Shown piece by piece: positions 50,153 through 57,966 of a DNA stretch of 63,482 nucleotides. The stretch is from NCBI RefSeq assembly GCF_000719555.1, contig NZ_JOGX01000036.1:1-63482 (forward strand), read 5' to 3'. The stretch comes from Streptomyces sp. NRRL F-5727. Lineage in GTDB: Bacteria; Actinomycetota; Actinomycetes; Streptomycetales; Streptomycetaceae. The notes beneath the pieces were generated by a model. The model saw only the letters and a list, made by a program, of their open reading frames with translations. It made no database searches and had not been told where the DNA came from. Each line of letters begins with the position of its first letter. Within the stretch, counting starts at the first letter, position 1. The translations under genes and the position numbers were made by a program.

Positions 50153-50938
50153 ATGCTCACGGCCAAGAGTGTGTTCCAGGAAATCATCGACGACGACGAG
50201 GCGTTCCGGCTCTTCTGCTCGATCGCCGCCAGCGGCGAGTCGCAGGGCGGCTGGGAGAACGCCCGGATCGCCGCCCTCGTCGCCCCCGCCATGCGGGACC
50301 TCACCCCGAAGATCGTCCGGCACGGCGCCGACGAGGACAAGCACGGCCGGATCTTCAACGCCCTCATGCGCAAGCGCGGCCTCGAACCCGTCCCCGTCCC
50401 GCCGGACACCGACTACACGATGCTCCTGGAACGGCGCGGCATCGGCCTGGCCCACGACAAGCTCCACCGGGACGAGCCGCTCACCGAGGAGGACGTCGTC
50501 GTCTACCTCGCCCACAGCCGGGTCACCGAGGAACGCGCCGCCGCCCAGATGCAGCTCCTGGTGAAGTACTTCGGCGACCACCCCGAGCTCGGCAAGGCCA
50601 TCCGCATGATCTGCAACGACGAGGACAACCACCTCGCCTACTGCCACGAGGAACTGCTCCGGCTCGCCCGCGCCGGCCACGGCCGGCTCATCCAGCGCAC
50701 CCTGCGCGAGTCGGCGCTCGCCGAGATCCAGGTCTACCGCGACGTCAGCCTCGCCGTCATGCGCCACATGGGCCGCATCCTGGAGTGGCCGAAGGCCAAG
50801 GGCGCGGTGCTCGCCGCCGGCATCCACGGCATGTACGCCTACGAGCGCGCGGCCGGCTGGCACCGGATGATCGGCCTGCGGATGCCCGAACGGCTCGACG
50901 CCCTCGGCGGCCCCGCCACCCCGGCCCCGGCCTTCTGA
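50153..50938 (+). CDS. Ferritin-like-fold (diiron) protein
   Basis: A 261-residue, largely helical protein. Carboxylate/His pairs that fit a ferritin-like four-helix metal site are seen in GADEDKHGR (near residue 60), RVTEERAAAQ and ICNDEDNHLAYCHEEL (near residue 160). This is the pattern of uncharacterised actinobacterial ferritin-like proteins. It could oxidise or store iron or act as an oxygenase; no partner gene supports one choice. The ATG at 50153 has GGGAGGTGG upstream. It is convergent with corA. Confidence 0.8.
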   Translation: MLTAKSVFQEIIDDDEAFRLFCSIAASGESQGGWENARIAALVAPAMRDLTPKIVRHGADEDKHGRIFNALMRKRGLEPVPVPPDTDYTMLLERRGIGLAHDKLHRDEPLTEEDVVVYLAHSRVTEERAAAQMQLLVKYFGDHPELGKAIRMICNDEDNHLAYCHEELLRLARAGHGRLIQRTLRESALAEIQVYRDVSLAVMRHMGRILEWPKAKGAVLAAGIHGMYAYERAAGWHRMIGLRMPERLDALGGPATPAPAF

Positions 50939-50987
50939 CCGGGCCGGGCGGCCCCCGAGGGCCCCACGGGCGGCCGGCGCGGCCGGC

Positions 50988-51971
50988 TCACAGCCAGCCG
51001 CGCCGCTTGAACAGGCGGTACAGCGACACCTCGATCAGCACCATCGCGCCGATCAGCGTCGGATACGACCACGTCCAGTGCAGCTCCGGCATGTGGTCGA
51101 AGTTCATGCCGTAGATCCCCGCCACCATCGTCGGCACCGCCGCCATCGCCGCCCAGGCCGAGATCTTCCTCATGTCGTCGTTCTGCCGCACCCCCATCTG
51201 CGCGAGGTGCGCCGACAGCACGTCCGACAGCAGCCGGTCCAACCCCTCCACCTGGTCGTTGGCCCGCAGCAGATGGTCGTTGACGTCCCGGAAGAAGGGC
51301 CGCGACTCCTCGCTCACGAACGGCACCGCGCCCGCCGTCAGCCGGGCCATCGGCCCCGCCAGCGGACCCGACGCCCGCCGGAACTCCAGCACCTGCCGCT
51401 TCGCCGTGTAGATCCGCTCCGCCGTGCTCCCCGTGCCGGTCCCGCCCGGCGCGAAGACCGCGGCCTCCAGCTCCTCCAGGTCCACCTGGAGCTCGCCCGC
51501 CACGTCCAGGTAGTGGTCCACCACCGCGTCGCTCACCGCGTACAGCACCGACGTCGGCCCGTGCCGCAGCACCTCCGGATGCGTCTCCAGCCGCTTGCGC
51601 ACCGCCGCCAGGGGCGCGCCCTCGCCGTGCCGCACCGTCACCACGAAGGAGTCGCCCAGGAACAGCATCAGCTCCCCGGACGTGACCCGGTCGCTCTCCG
51701 GCTCGTAGAGGACCGGTTTCAGCACCACGAAGAGGGAGTCGTCGTAGATCTCCAGCTTGGGCCGCTGGTGCGCCTTGAGCGCGTCCTCGACCGCCAGCGG
51801 GTGCAGAGCGAACTCCGAGGTCACATGGTCGAACTCGGCCTCCGTCGGTTCGTAGAGCCCCACCCAGAGGAAGGCGTCACCACCGGCCCGCGCCTCCGCG
51901 AGGGAGCGGGAGAGGTCGCCGCCGCATTCCCTCCGGCGGCCGTCGCGGTACAGGGCAGCGTCGACGATCAC
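50988..51971 (-). CDS. corA: CorA-family magnesium/cobalt channel
   Basis: A 327-residue protein with a large cytoplasmic N-terminal funnel (about 1-260) and two C-terminal transmembrane helices. The selectivity motif Y-G-M-N-F (AGIYGMNFDHMPELHW) sits at the end of the first helix, followed by the usual acidic/aromatic loop and the basic tail YRLFKRRGWL. CorA forms pentameric channels for Mg2+ and Co2+. The start is a GTG at 51971 (MIVDAALYRDG). It is divergent from a histidine phosphatase gene with a 16-bp palindrome between. Confidence 0.95.
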   Translation of the reverse strand: MIVDAALYRDGRRRECGGDLSRSLAEARAGGDAFLWVGLYEPTEAEFDHVTSEFALHPLAVEDALKAHQRPKLEIYDDSLFVVLKPVLYEPESDRVTSGELMLFLGDSFVVTVRHGEGAPLAAVRKRLETHPEVLRHGPTSVLYAVSDAVVDHYLDVAGELQVDLEELEAAVFAPGGTGTGSTAERIYTAKRQVLEFRRASGPLAGPMARLTAGAVPFVSEESRPFFRDVNDHLLRANDQVEGLDRLLSDVLSAHLAQMGVRQNDDMRKISAWAAMAAVPTMVAGIYGMNFDHMPELHWTWSYPTLIGAMVLIEVSLYRLFKRRGWL

Positions 51972-52042
51972 GGGCCGTATTCTCCCCCGCTCCGGCCCGC
52001 GGCGCACGCGCGCGGGGCGGCTCACCCGGCCGTACCCGCTCC

Positions 52043-52058
52043 CGCACGCGCGCGTGCG
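52043..52058. promoter_or_regulatory. 16-bp perfect palindrome in the corA/phosphatase promoter
   Basis: CGCACGCGCGCGTGCG, 17 bases before the phosphatase ATG. It resembles the centre of the palindrome at 33113-33138 (CGCACGCGTGCG). Alternating purine-pyrimidine DNA of this kind can also adopt Z-form. Confidence 0.45.
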
Positions 52059-52074
52059 CCGTAGGCTGGCCGCC

Positions 52075-52764
52075 ATGGCCACGCTGATCCTCGTCCGGCA
52101 CGGACGCTCCACCGCCAACACCTCCGGACTGCTCGCCGGGCGCACGCCGGGCGTGGCGCTCGACGAGCGCGGGGCCGCGCAGGCCGCCGCGCTGCCCGCC
52201 CGGCTCGCCGGGATCCCGCTCGCCGCGGCCGTCTCCAGCCCCCTCCAGCGCTGCCGGGAGACCCTCCAGCCGCTCCTGGACGCCCGCCCGGACCTCCCCC
52301 TCCACATCGAGGACCGGATCAACGAGTGCGACTACGGCGACTGGTCGGGCCGCAAGCTCAGCGAACTCAACGACGAACCGCTGATGGAGGTCGTCCAGGC
52401 GCACGCCTCCGCCGCCGCCTTCCCCGGCGGCGAGTCCATGCGCGCCATGCAGACCAGGGCCGTCGAGGCGGTCCGCGACTGGAACGCCCGGATCGACGCG
52501 GAACACGGCGAGGACGCCGTCTACGCCATGTGCTCCCACGGCGACATCATCAAGTCCCTCGTCGCCGACGCCCTCGGCCTCCACCTCGACCTCTTCCAGC
52601 GGATCCACGTCGACCCCTGCTCGCTCACGGTCATCCGCTACACCCGGCTCCGCCCCTTCCTGGTCCGCCTCGGCGACACCGGCGACCTCGCCTCCCTGGC
52701 CCCGCGGGAGACCCCCGACACCAGTGGGACGGCCGAGGTGGGGGGCGGCGCGGGCGCACCGTGA
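52075..52764 (+). CDS. Histidine-phosphatase superfamily protein (phosphoglycerate-mutase-like)
   Basis: A 229-residue protein of the actinobacterial MSMEG_4193-type group. LILVRHGRSTANTSGLLAG holds the catalytic RHG, SSPLQRCRETLQPLL the second Arg, ECDYGDWSG the acid region, and AMCSHGDIIKSLVAD the second His. These enzymes transfer phosphate through phosphohistidine; the actual substrate is unknown. It is followed by DUF3090 and SCO1664-type genes in an arrangement conserved across actinobacteria, so the three probably work together. Confidence 0.92.
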   Translation: MATLILVRHGRSTANTSGLLAGRTPGVALDERGAAQAAALPARLAGIPLAAAVSSPLQRCRETLQPLLDARPDLPLHIEDRINECDYGDWSGRKLSELNDEPLMEVVQAHASAAAFPGGESMRAMQTRAVEAVRDWNARIDAEHGEDAVYAMCSHGDIIKSLVADALGLHLDLFQRIHVDPCSLTVIRYTRLRPFLVRLGDTGDLASLAPRETPDTSGTAEVGGGAGAP

Positions 52765-52831
52765 TCCCCCCGCGCAGTAGGGTGGACTCGCCGTTGCAGT
52801 ACGACAGTCGACAGTCAAGGGAGCCGGGAGC

Positions 52832-53422
52832 GTGTCCCGTCAGGTGTTCCTCTACGACCCACCGGAGCGTTTCGTGGCCGGCACGGTCGGGCTGCCTGGC
52901 CGCCGGACGTTCTTCCTCCAGGCGTCCGCGGCCGGCCGGATCACCAGCGTCGCCCTGGAGAAGACCCAGGTGGCCGCACTCGCCGAGCGTATGGACGAAC
53001 TCCTCGACGAGGTGCTGCGCCGCACCGGGGGCAGCGCCCCGGTGCCCGCCGTCGCCCCCGCCGACGCCGCCGACACCGCCCCCCTCGACACCCCCGTCGA
53101 GGAGGAGTTCCGCGTCGGCACCATGGCGCTCGCCTGGGACGGCGAGGAGCAGCGCATGATCGTCGAGGCCCAGGCGCTCGTCGAACTCGACGCGGAGTCC
53201 GAGGAGGACCTCGCCGCGGCCGAGGAGCGGCTGCTCCAGGACGAGGAGAACGGCCCGCCGATGCTCCGCGTCCGCCTCAGCGGCGCCCAGGCCCGCGCCT
53301 TCGCCAAGCGGGCCCTGGACGTGGTCAACGCCGGCCGCCCGCCGTGCCCGCTGTGCAGCCTCCCGCTCGACCCGGAGGGCCACGTCTGCCCCCGCCAGAA
53401 CGGATACCGCCGCGGAGCATGA
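52832..53422 (+). CDS. DUF3090-family protein with a C-terminal zinc-ribbon-like cluster
   Basis: A 196-residue protein starting at GTG (MSRQVFLYDPPERFVAGTVG). The main domain is typical DUF3090 (TFFLQASAAGRITSVALEK; RVGTMALAW). The C-terminus carries two Cys pairs (RPPCPLCSLPLDPEGHVCPRQNG) that probably bind zinc. It overlaps the next gene by four bases (ATGA), forming a tightly coupled pair. Function unknown; the link to a kinase-like protein and a histidine phosphatase suggests a conserved actinobacterial phosphate-related module. Confidence 0.9.
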   Translation: MSRQVFLYDPPERFVAGTVGLPGRRTFFLQASAAGRITSVALEKTQVAALAERMDELLDEVLRRTGGSAPVPAVAPADAADTAPLDTPVEEEFRVGTMALAWDGEEQRMIVEAQALVELDAESEEDLAAAEERLLQDEENGPPMLRVRLSGAQARAFAKRALDVVNAGRPPCPLCSLPLDPEGHVCPRQNGYRRGA

Positions 53423-54225
53423 GCAGCAGCCCCGAGTACCCGCAGGACACCGAGCTGCTCGCGCGCGGTGAGCTGACCGTCCGGGGGCAGCTCCGCGAGG
53501 CGTCCAACGCGGTGCTCTACTGCACGGTCGCCCACGAGGGCCGCGAGGCCGCCTGCGTCTACAAGCCCGTCGCGGGGGAGCGCCCGCTGTGGGACTTCCC
53601 CGACGGCACCCTCGCCGAGCGGGAGGTCGCCGCGTACGAACTCTCCGAGGCCACCGGCTGGGGCCTGGTCCCGCCCACGGTGCTTCGGGACGGCCCGTAC
53701 GGGGAGGGCATGGTCCAGCTGTGGATCGAGGCCGACCCGGAGGCCCGGCTGCTCGCCCTCACCGAGGACGAGGAACCCGGCGAGGGCTGGCGCGCGATCG
53801 GGCCCGCCGAGGTGGGGGAGGGGCGCACCGCGCTCCTGGTCCACGCCGACACCCCCGGACTGCGCCGGCTCGCCGTCCTCGACGCGGTGATGAACAACGG
53901 CGACCGCAAGGGCGGCCATCTGCTCCCCGCCCCCGGTGGCAGGCTCTACGGCATCGACCACGGCGTCTCCTTCCACGTCGAGGACAAGCTGCGCACCCTG
54001 CTGTGGGGGTGGGCGGGCCAGGAGCTGCCCGAGGAGGCCACCGCCGTCCTCGGGACGCTCGACACGGTCCTGGCGCCGGGAGGGGCCCTCGCCACCCGTC
54101 TGGCGGAACTGCTCACGGCCGCCGAGGTGTCCGCCGTACGGGAGCGGGTCGCGGCGCTGCTGGCCTCCGGGCGGCATCCGGAACCCTCCGGTCAGTGGCC
54201 CGCGATCCCCTGGCCGCCGGTCTAG
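53419..54225 (+). CDS. SCO1664-family, phosphatidylinositol-kinase-like protein
   Basis: A 268-residue protein of the SCO1664 (TIGR03843) family, distantly related to the PI3/4-kinase and HipA fold: VYKPVAGERPLWDFPDGTLAEREVAAYELSEATG carries the putative nucleotide-binding Lys and Glu, and VLDAVMNNGDRKGGHLL plus LYGIDHGVSFH resemble the catalytic loop (NxDRKxxN-like) and the DxG-type metal motif. It is coupled to the DUF3090 gene through an ATGA overlap. The biological substrate is unknown. Confidence 0.9.
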   Translation: MSSSPEYPQDTELLARGELTVRGQLREASNAVLYCTVAHEGREAACVYKPVAGERPLWDFPDGTLAEREVAAYELSEATGWGLVPPTVLRDGPYGEGMVQLWIEADPEARLLALTEDEEPGEGWRAIGPAEVGEGRTALLVHADTPGLRRLAVLDAVMNNGDRKGGHLLPAPGGRLYGIDHGVSFHVEDKLRTLLWGWAGQELPEEATAVLGTLDTVLAPGGALATRLAELLTAAEVSAVRERVAALLASGRHPEPSGQWPAIPWPPV

Positions 54226-54242
54226 GGCCGTACGGTTTCGGC

Positions 54243-54281
54243 CATACCCCCGGAGCGTCGCCCTGACCCCTGGGGGGTATG
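54243..54281. promoter_or_regulatory. Inverted repeat upstream of mshC
   Basis: CATACCCCC-N21-GGGGGTATG has perfect nine-base arms and lies 92-130 bases before the mshC start. The right half, ACCCCTGGGGGGTATG, also resembles the CsoR/CstR type of copper or persulfide-responsive operator. That assignment is only a resemblance. Confidence 0.4.
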
Positions 54282-54372
54282 CACACACCTCGCTGACCCG
54301 CAAGAGCGCATGATCGGACAAGATTCCGGATCCGGTTCGTATCCGAAACACCTGTCCGGTTACGCTCGGGTC

Positions 54373-55602
54373 ATGCATGCCTGGCCCGCTTCTGAGGTCC
54401 CCGCCCTTCCCGGCAAGGGCCGCGACCTCCGGATCCACGACACCGCGACCGGCGGGCGAGTGACCCTCGCCCCCGGCCCCGTCGCCCGCATCTACGTCTG
54501 CGGCATCACGCCCTACGACGCGACCCACATGGGTCACGCGGCGACCTACAACGCGTTCGACCTCGTGCAGCGCGTGTGGCTCGACACCAAGCGGCAGGTG
54601 CACTACGTCCAGAACGTCACGGACGTGGACGACCCGCTCCTGGAGCGCGCCCTCCGCGACGACATCGACTGGGTCGCCCTCGCCGAGCGCGAGACCTCCC
54701 TCTTCCGCGAGGACATGACCGCCCTGCGGATGCTGCCCCCGCGCCACTACGTCGGCGCGGTCGAGTCGATACCCTCCATCGTCCCGCTGGTCGAGCGGCT
54801 CCGGGACTCCGGCGCGGCCTACGAGCTCGACGGCGACATCTACTTCTCCGTCGAGGCCGACCCGCACTTCGGCGAGGTCTCCCACTACGACACCGAGCTC
54901 ATGCGGCACCTCTCCGCCGAGCGCGGCGGGGACCCCGACCGCCCCGGCAAGAAGAACCCGCTCGACCCGATGCTGTGGATGGCCGCCCGCGAGGGCGAGC
55001 CCAGCTGGGACGGCGGCAGCCTCGGCGCCGGCCGCCCCGGCTGGCACATCGAGTGCGTCGCCATCGCCCTCGACCACCTCGGCATGGGCTTCGACGTGCA
55101 GGGCGGCGGCTCCGACCTGATCTTCCCGCACCACGAGATGGGCGCCTCGCACGCCCAGTCCCTCACCGGCGAGTTCCCCATGGCCAAGGCGTACGTGCAC
55201 GCCGGCATGGTGGCCCTGCACGGCGAGAAGATGTCGAAGTCCAAGGGCAACCTGGTCTTCGTCTCCGCGCTCCGGCGCGAGGGCGTCGACCCGGCCGCCA
55301 TCCGGCTCGCCCTCCTCGCCCACCACTACCGCGCCGACTGGGAGTGGACCGACCAGGTCCTCCAGGACGCCGTCGACCGCCTGGACCGCTGGCGCGCCGC
55401 GGTCTCCCGGCCCGACGGCCCGACCGCCGACGCCCTGGTCGAGGAGGTCCGCGCGGCCCTCTCGGACGACCTGGACGCCCCGGCCGCGCTCGCCGCGGTC
55501 GACCGCTGGGCCGCCCGCCAGGAGGCGGACGGCGGCACCGACGAGTCCGCCCCCGGCCTCGTGTCCCGCACCGTCGACGCGCTCCTCGGCGTCGCGCTGT
55601 AA
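54373..55602 (+). CDS. mshC: Cysteine:1D-myo-inosityl 2-amino-2-deoxy-alpha-D-glucopyranoside ligase MshC
   Basis: A 409-residue class I aminoacyl-tRNA-synthetase-like enzyme that activates cysteine with ATP and joins it to GlcN-inositol, the penultimate step of mycothiol synthesis. The HIGH-like THMGHA lies in [19 protein letters not shown], zinc-binding residues in YVCGIT, WHIECVA and HHEMGASH, and the KMSKS motif in [10 protein letters not shown]. The lack of an anticodon-binding domain and the length (about 410 versus 460 for CysRS) separate it from tRNA synthetase. The ATG at 54373 gives the usual [14 protein letters not shown]. It stands alone with its own promoter region. Confidence 0.97.
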   Translation: MHAWPASEVPALPGKGRDLRIHDTATGGRVTLAPGPVARIYVCGITPYDATHMGHAATYNAFDLVQRVWLDTKRQVHYVQNVTDVDDPLLERALRDDIDWVALAERETSLFREDMTALRMLPPRHYVGAVESIPSIVPLVERLRDSGAAYELDGDIYFSVEADPHFGEVSHYDTELMRHLSAERGGDPDRPGKKNPLDPMLWMAAREGEPSWDGGSLGAGRPGWHIECVAIALDHLGMGFDVQGGGSDLIFPHHEMGASHAQSLTGEFPMAKAYVHAGMVALHGEKMSKSKGNLVFVSALRREGVDPAAIRLALLAHHYRADWEWTDQVLQDAVDRLDRWRAAVSRPDGPTADALVEEVRAALSDDLDAPAALAAVDRWAARQEADGGTDESAPGLVSRTVDALLGVAL

Positions 55603-55614
55603 GCGAGCGGAAAG

Positions 55615-55648
55615 GAAGAGGGGGACGGCTCCGGCCGTCCCCCTCTTC
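55615..55648. terminator. Bidirectional terminator between mshC and PAC2
   Basis: A 15-bp perfect stem (55615-55629 and 55634-55648, left arm GAAGAGGGGGACGGC) with a four-base loop, followed by TCAG. Its right end touches the stop of the convergent PAC2 gene. Confidence 0.9.
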
Positions 55649-56656
55649 TCAGTTCTCCGCGGTGTCGCCGCCGTCCTCGCCGGACTCCGGCTGTTCCGGC
55701 TCCGGCCCGGGCTCCGGCTTGGGCGGGCGGGTCCGGCCGCTGCCCGGATCCCGCAGGTACGAGGTGTCCCCGCTCTCCGTCGCCACCCCGGGACCGCCCG
55801 GCCCCGGGCCCTGGCCCGGGTCGCGCCGCCGCAGATAGCGCTCGAACTCGCGGGCGATCGCCTCGCCCGACGCCTCCGGGAGCTCCGCCGTGTCCCGGGC
55901 CTCCTCCAGCGTCTGCACGTACTCGGCGACCTCGCTGTCCTCCGCCGCCAGCTGGTCCACCCCCAGCTGCCAGGCCCGCGCGTCCTCGGGCAGCTCGCCC
56001 AGCGGGATCCGCAGCCCGATCAGGTCCTCCAGCCGGTTCAGCAGCGCCAGCGTCGCCTTCGGGTTCGGCGGCTGCGACACGTAGTGCGGCACCGCCGCCC
56101 ACAGGCTCACGGCCGGCACGCCCGCGTGGGTGCACGCCTCCTGGAGGATCCCGACGATGCCCGTCGGGCCCTCGTACCGGGTCTCCTCCAGCTCCATCGT
56201 CCGCGCCAGGTCCGGGTCGGACGTGACCCCGCTGACCGGCACCGGGCGGGTGTGCGGGGTGTCGCCGAGCAGCGCGCCGAGGATCACCACCATCTCGACG
56301 CCCAGCTCGTGCGCGAAGCCCAGCAGCTCGTTGCAGAAGGAGCGCCAGCGCATCGAGGGCTCGATGCCCCGGACCAGGACCAGGTCGCGCGGCTTGTCGC
56401 CGCCGATCCGGACCACGGACAGCCGGGTCGTCGGCCAGGTGATCTTCCGCACGCCGTTCTCCAGGAACACCGTCGGACGGTTGACCTGGAAGTCGTAGTA
56501 GTCCTCGGCGTCGAGCGCCGCGAAGACCTCGCCCTTCCATTCCCGGTCCAGATGAGCGACCGCGGTGGAGGCGGCGTCGCCGGCGTCGTTCCAGCCCTCG
56601 AACGCGGCCACCATGACCGGGTCGATCAGCTCGGGTACCCCCTCGAGCTCGATCAC
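55649..56656 (-). CDS. PAC2-family protein (expected orthologue of S. coelicolor ParJ)
   Basis: A 335-residue protein with the PAC2 (proteasome assembly chaperone-like) domain: PVMVAAFEGWNDAGDAAS at the N-terminus, DYYDFQVNRPTVFLENG, GIEPSMRWRSFCNELLGFA and LGALLGDTPHTRPVPV. The C-terminal 50 residues are Pro/Gly/Glu-rich and disordered. From memory, the gene at this place in S. coelicolor (between mshC and the glycerol operon) is parJ, which regulates ParA polymerisation; I apply this only by position. It runs towards the mshC terminator. Confidence 0.88.
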   Translation of the reverse strand: MIELEGVPELIDPVMVAAFEGWNDAGDAASTAVAHLDREWKGEVFAALDAEDYYDFQVNRPTVFLENGVRKITWPTTRLSVVRIGGDKPRDLVLVRGIEPSMRWRSFCNELLGFAHELGVEMVVILGALLGDTPHTRPVPVSGVTSDPDLARTMELEETRYEGPTGIVGILQEACTHAGVPAVSLWAAVPHYVSQPPNPKATLALLNRLEDLIGLRIPLGELPEDARAWQLGVDQLAAEDSEVAEYVQTLEEARDTAELPEASGEAIAREFERYLRRRDPGQGPGPGGPGVATESGDTSYLRDPGSGRTRPPKPEPGPEPEQPESGEDGGDTAEN

Positions 56657-56798
56657 CCAGCGCCTCCTTCTTCGAAGTTCGTGTCGTACGGACCAACCTT
56701 ACGGCTTTCCGGTCGTCCGGCCGCAGCCCCCGGACTCGCCCGAAAACCCGTGCGGCGTTGATCGACTACCCACGAACCGCGCCCCGCACACGGGACTC

Positions 56799-57860
56799 TC
56801 ACACCTCCCAGAGCGTGCTCGGCGCCTCCTTCCTGAGCACCGGCGCGATCTCCTCGGCGAACCGCTCCAGGGTCTCGGTCTGTTCGGCCGTCGACTGCCC
56901 GAAGCCGTCCACCGTGACCGACTGGAGGTCGTGCCCGTAGTGGGCGTGGAAGTCGAGGATCTTCTCCGCGATCTGCTCGGGGGAGCCGATCAGCTGCGGA
57001 CCGCCCGCGATCGCCTCCTCGACAGTGCGGAACGGGGTGTTGTACCCGGCCCGGCCCTCCAGGTGCGGCCGGAAGCTCTGCGCCACCTTCGCCTCGTACA
57101 GCTCCTTGTAGCGCCGCACGGCCTGCTCGGGGGTGTCCGCGATGAGCAGCCCGCCCGAACCGGCCGCCACGCGCGCGTGCGCCGGGTCGTGCCCGTACGC
57201 CTCGAACCGCTCGCGGTAGTGGGCGATGAGCCGCGCGTACGCCTCGCGCGGCTGGATCGCGTTGGCGGTGAAGAGCGGGTCGCCGTGCCGGGCCGCGAGT
57301 TCGGGGGAGTGCAGGCTGGTGGCCGAGCCGTGCCAGATCCTCGGGAGACCCGCGTACGGCCGGGGGATCGTGGTGACGCCCTTCAGCGGCGGCCGGGAGG
57401 CGCCCTCCCAGTCGACGTCCTCCTCCGTCCAGAGCCGGCGCAGGAGTTCGTACTTCTCCTTCTGGAGCTCCCACTGGCGCGCCTCGTCCAGCCCGAAGAG
57501 GTCGAAGTGACCGGCCTCGGCGCCCTTGCCGACGACGAGTTCGAGCCGGCCGCGGGAGAGCTGGTCGAGGGTGGCGTAGTCCTCGGCGACCCGGACCGGG
57601 TCGAGGATCGCGACGACGGTGACGCCGGTCAGGAGGCGGATCCGGGAGGTGCGGGCGGCGAGCGCGGCGAGCAGCACGGTCGGGGCCGAGGAGAGGAACG
57701 GCCCGGCGTGCCGCTCGCCGATCGCGTAGGCGTCGAAGCCGAGCCGTTCGGCCGTCTCGCCGAGCGTCACGACCTGCTCCAACCGGGCTGCCGCGGAAGG
57801 GAGTTCACCGGTGAGCGGGTGCGGGGAGTGGGGGACGATCGAGAGCACCTGAAACTTCAT
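56799..57860 (-). CDS. LLM-class flavin-dependent oxidoreductase
   Basis: A 353-residue luciferase-like protein of the alkanal monooxygenase-type group: MKFQVLSIVPHSPHPLTG, FDAYAIGERHAGPFLSSAPTVLLAA, RIRLLTGVTVVAILDPVRVAEDYATLDQLSRGR and LELVVGKGAEAGHFDLFG. Specificity (FMN or F420) is open. The ATG at 57860 is chosen because it starts the barrel. It is on the same strand as and downstream of glpD, 106 bases away with a hairpin between, so it may be outside the glycerol operon. Confidence 0.9.
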   Translation of the reverse strand: MKFQVLSIVPHSPHPLTGELPSAAARLEQVVTLGETAERLGFDAYAIGERHAGPFLSSAPTVLLAALAARTSRIRLLTGVTVVAILDPVRVAEDYATLDQLSRGRLELVVGKGAEAGHFDLFGLDEARQWELQKEKYELLRRLWTEEDVDWEGASRPPLKGVTTIPRPYAGLPRIWHGSATSLHSPELAARHGDPLFTANAIQPREAYARLIAHYRERFEAYGHDPAHARVAAGSGGLLIADTPEQAVRRYKELYEAKVAQSFRPHLEGRAGYNTPFRTVEEAIAGGPQLIGSPEQIAEKILDFHAHYGHDLQSVTVDGFGQSTAEQTETLERFAEEIAPVLRKEAPSTLWEV

Positions 57861-57915
57861 GCCCCCACTCTGCGCGCCGGGTGTTGCAGCGGTGTGGCGG
57901 CCGTGTGGCACGCGA

Positions 57916-57954
57916 GAGGGGCGGCCTCTCCCTCCCCGGAGAAGACCGCCCCTC
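57916..57954 (-). terminator. Hairpin closing the glycerol operon
   Basis: GAGGGGCGG at 57916-57924 and CCGCCCCTC at 57946-57954, perfect nine-bp arms with a 21-base interior, 12 bases after the glpD stop on the minus strand. Confidence 0.7.
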
Positions 57955-57966
57955 GGCTCGTGGCGG

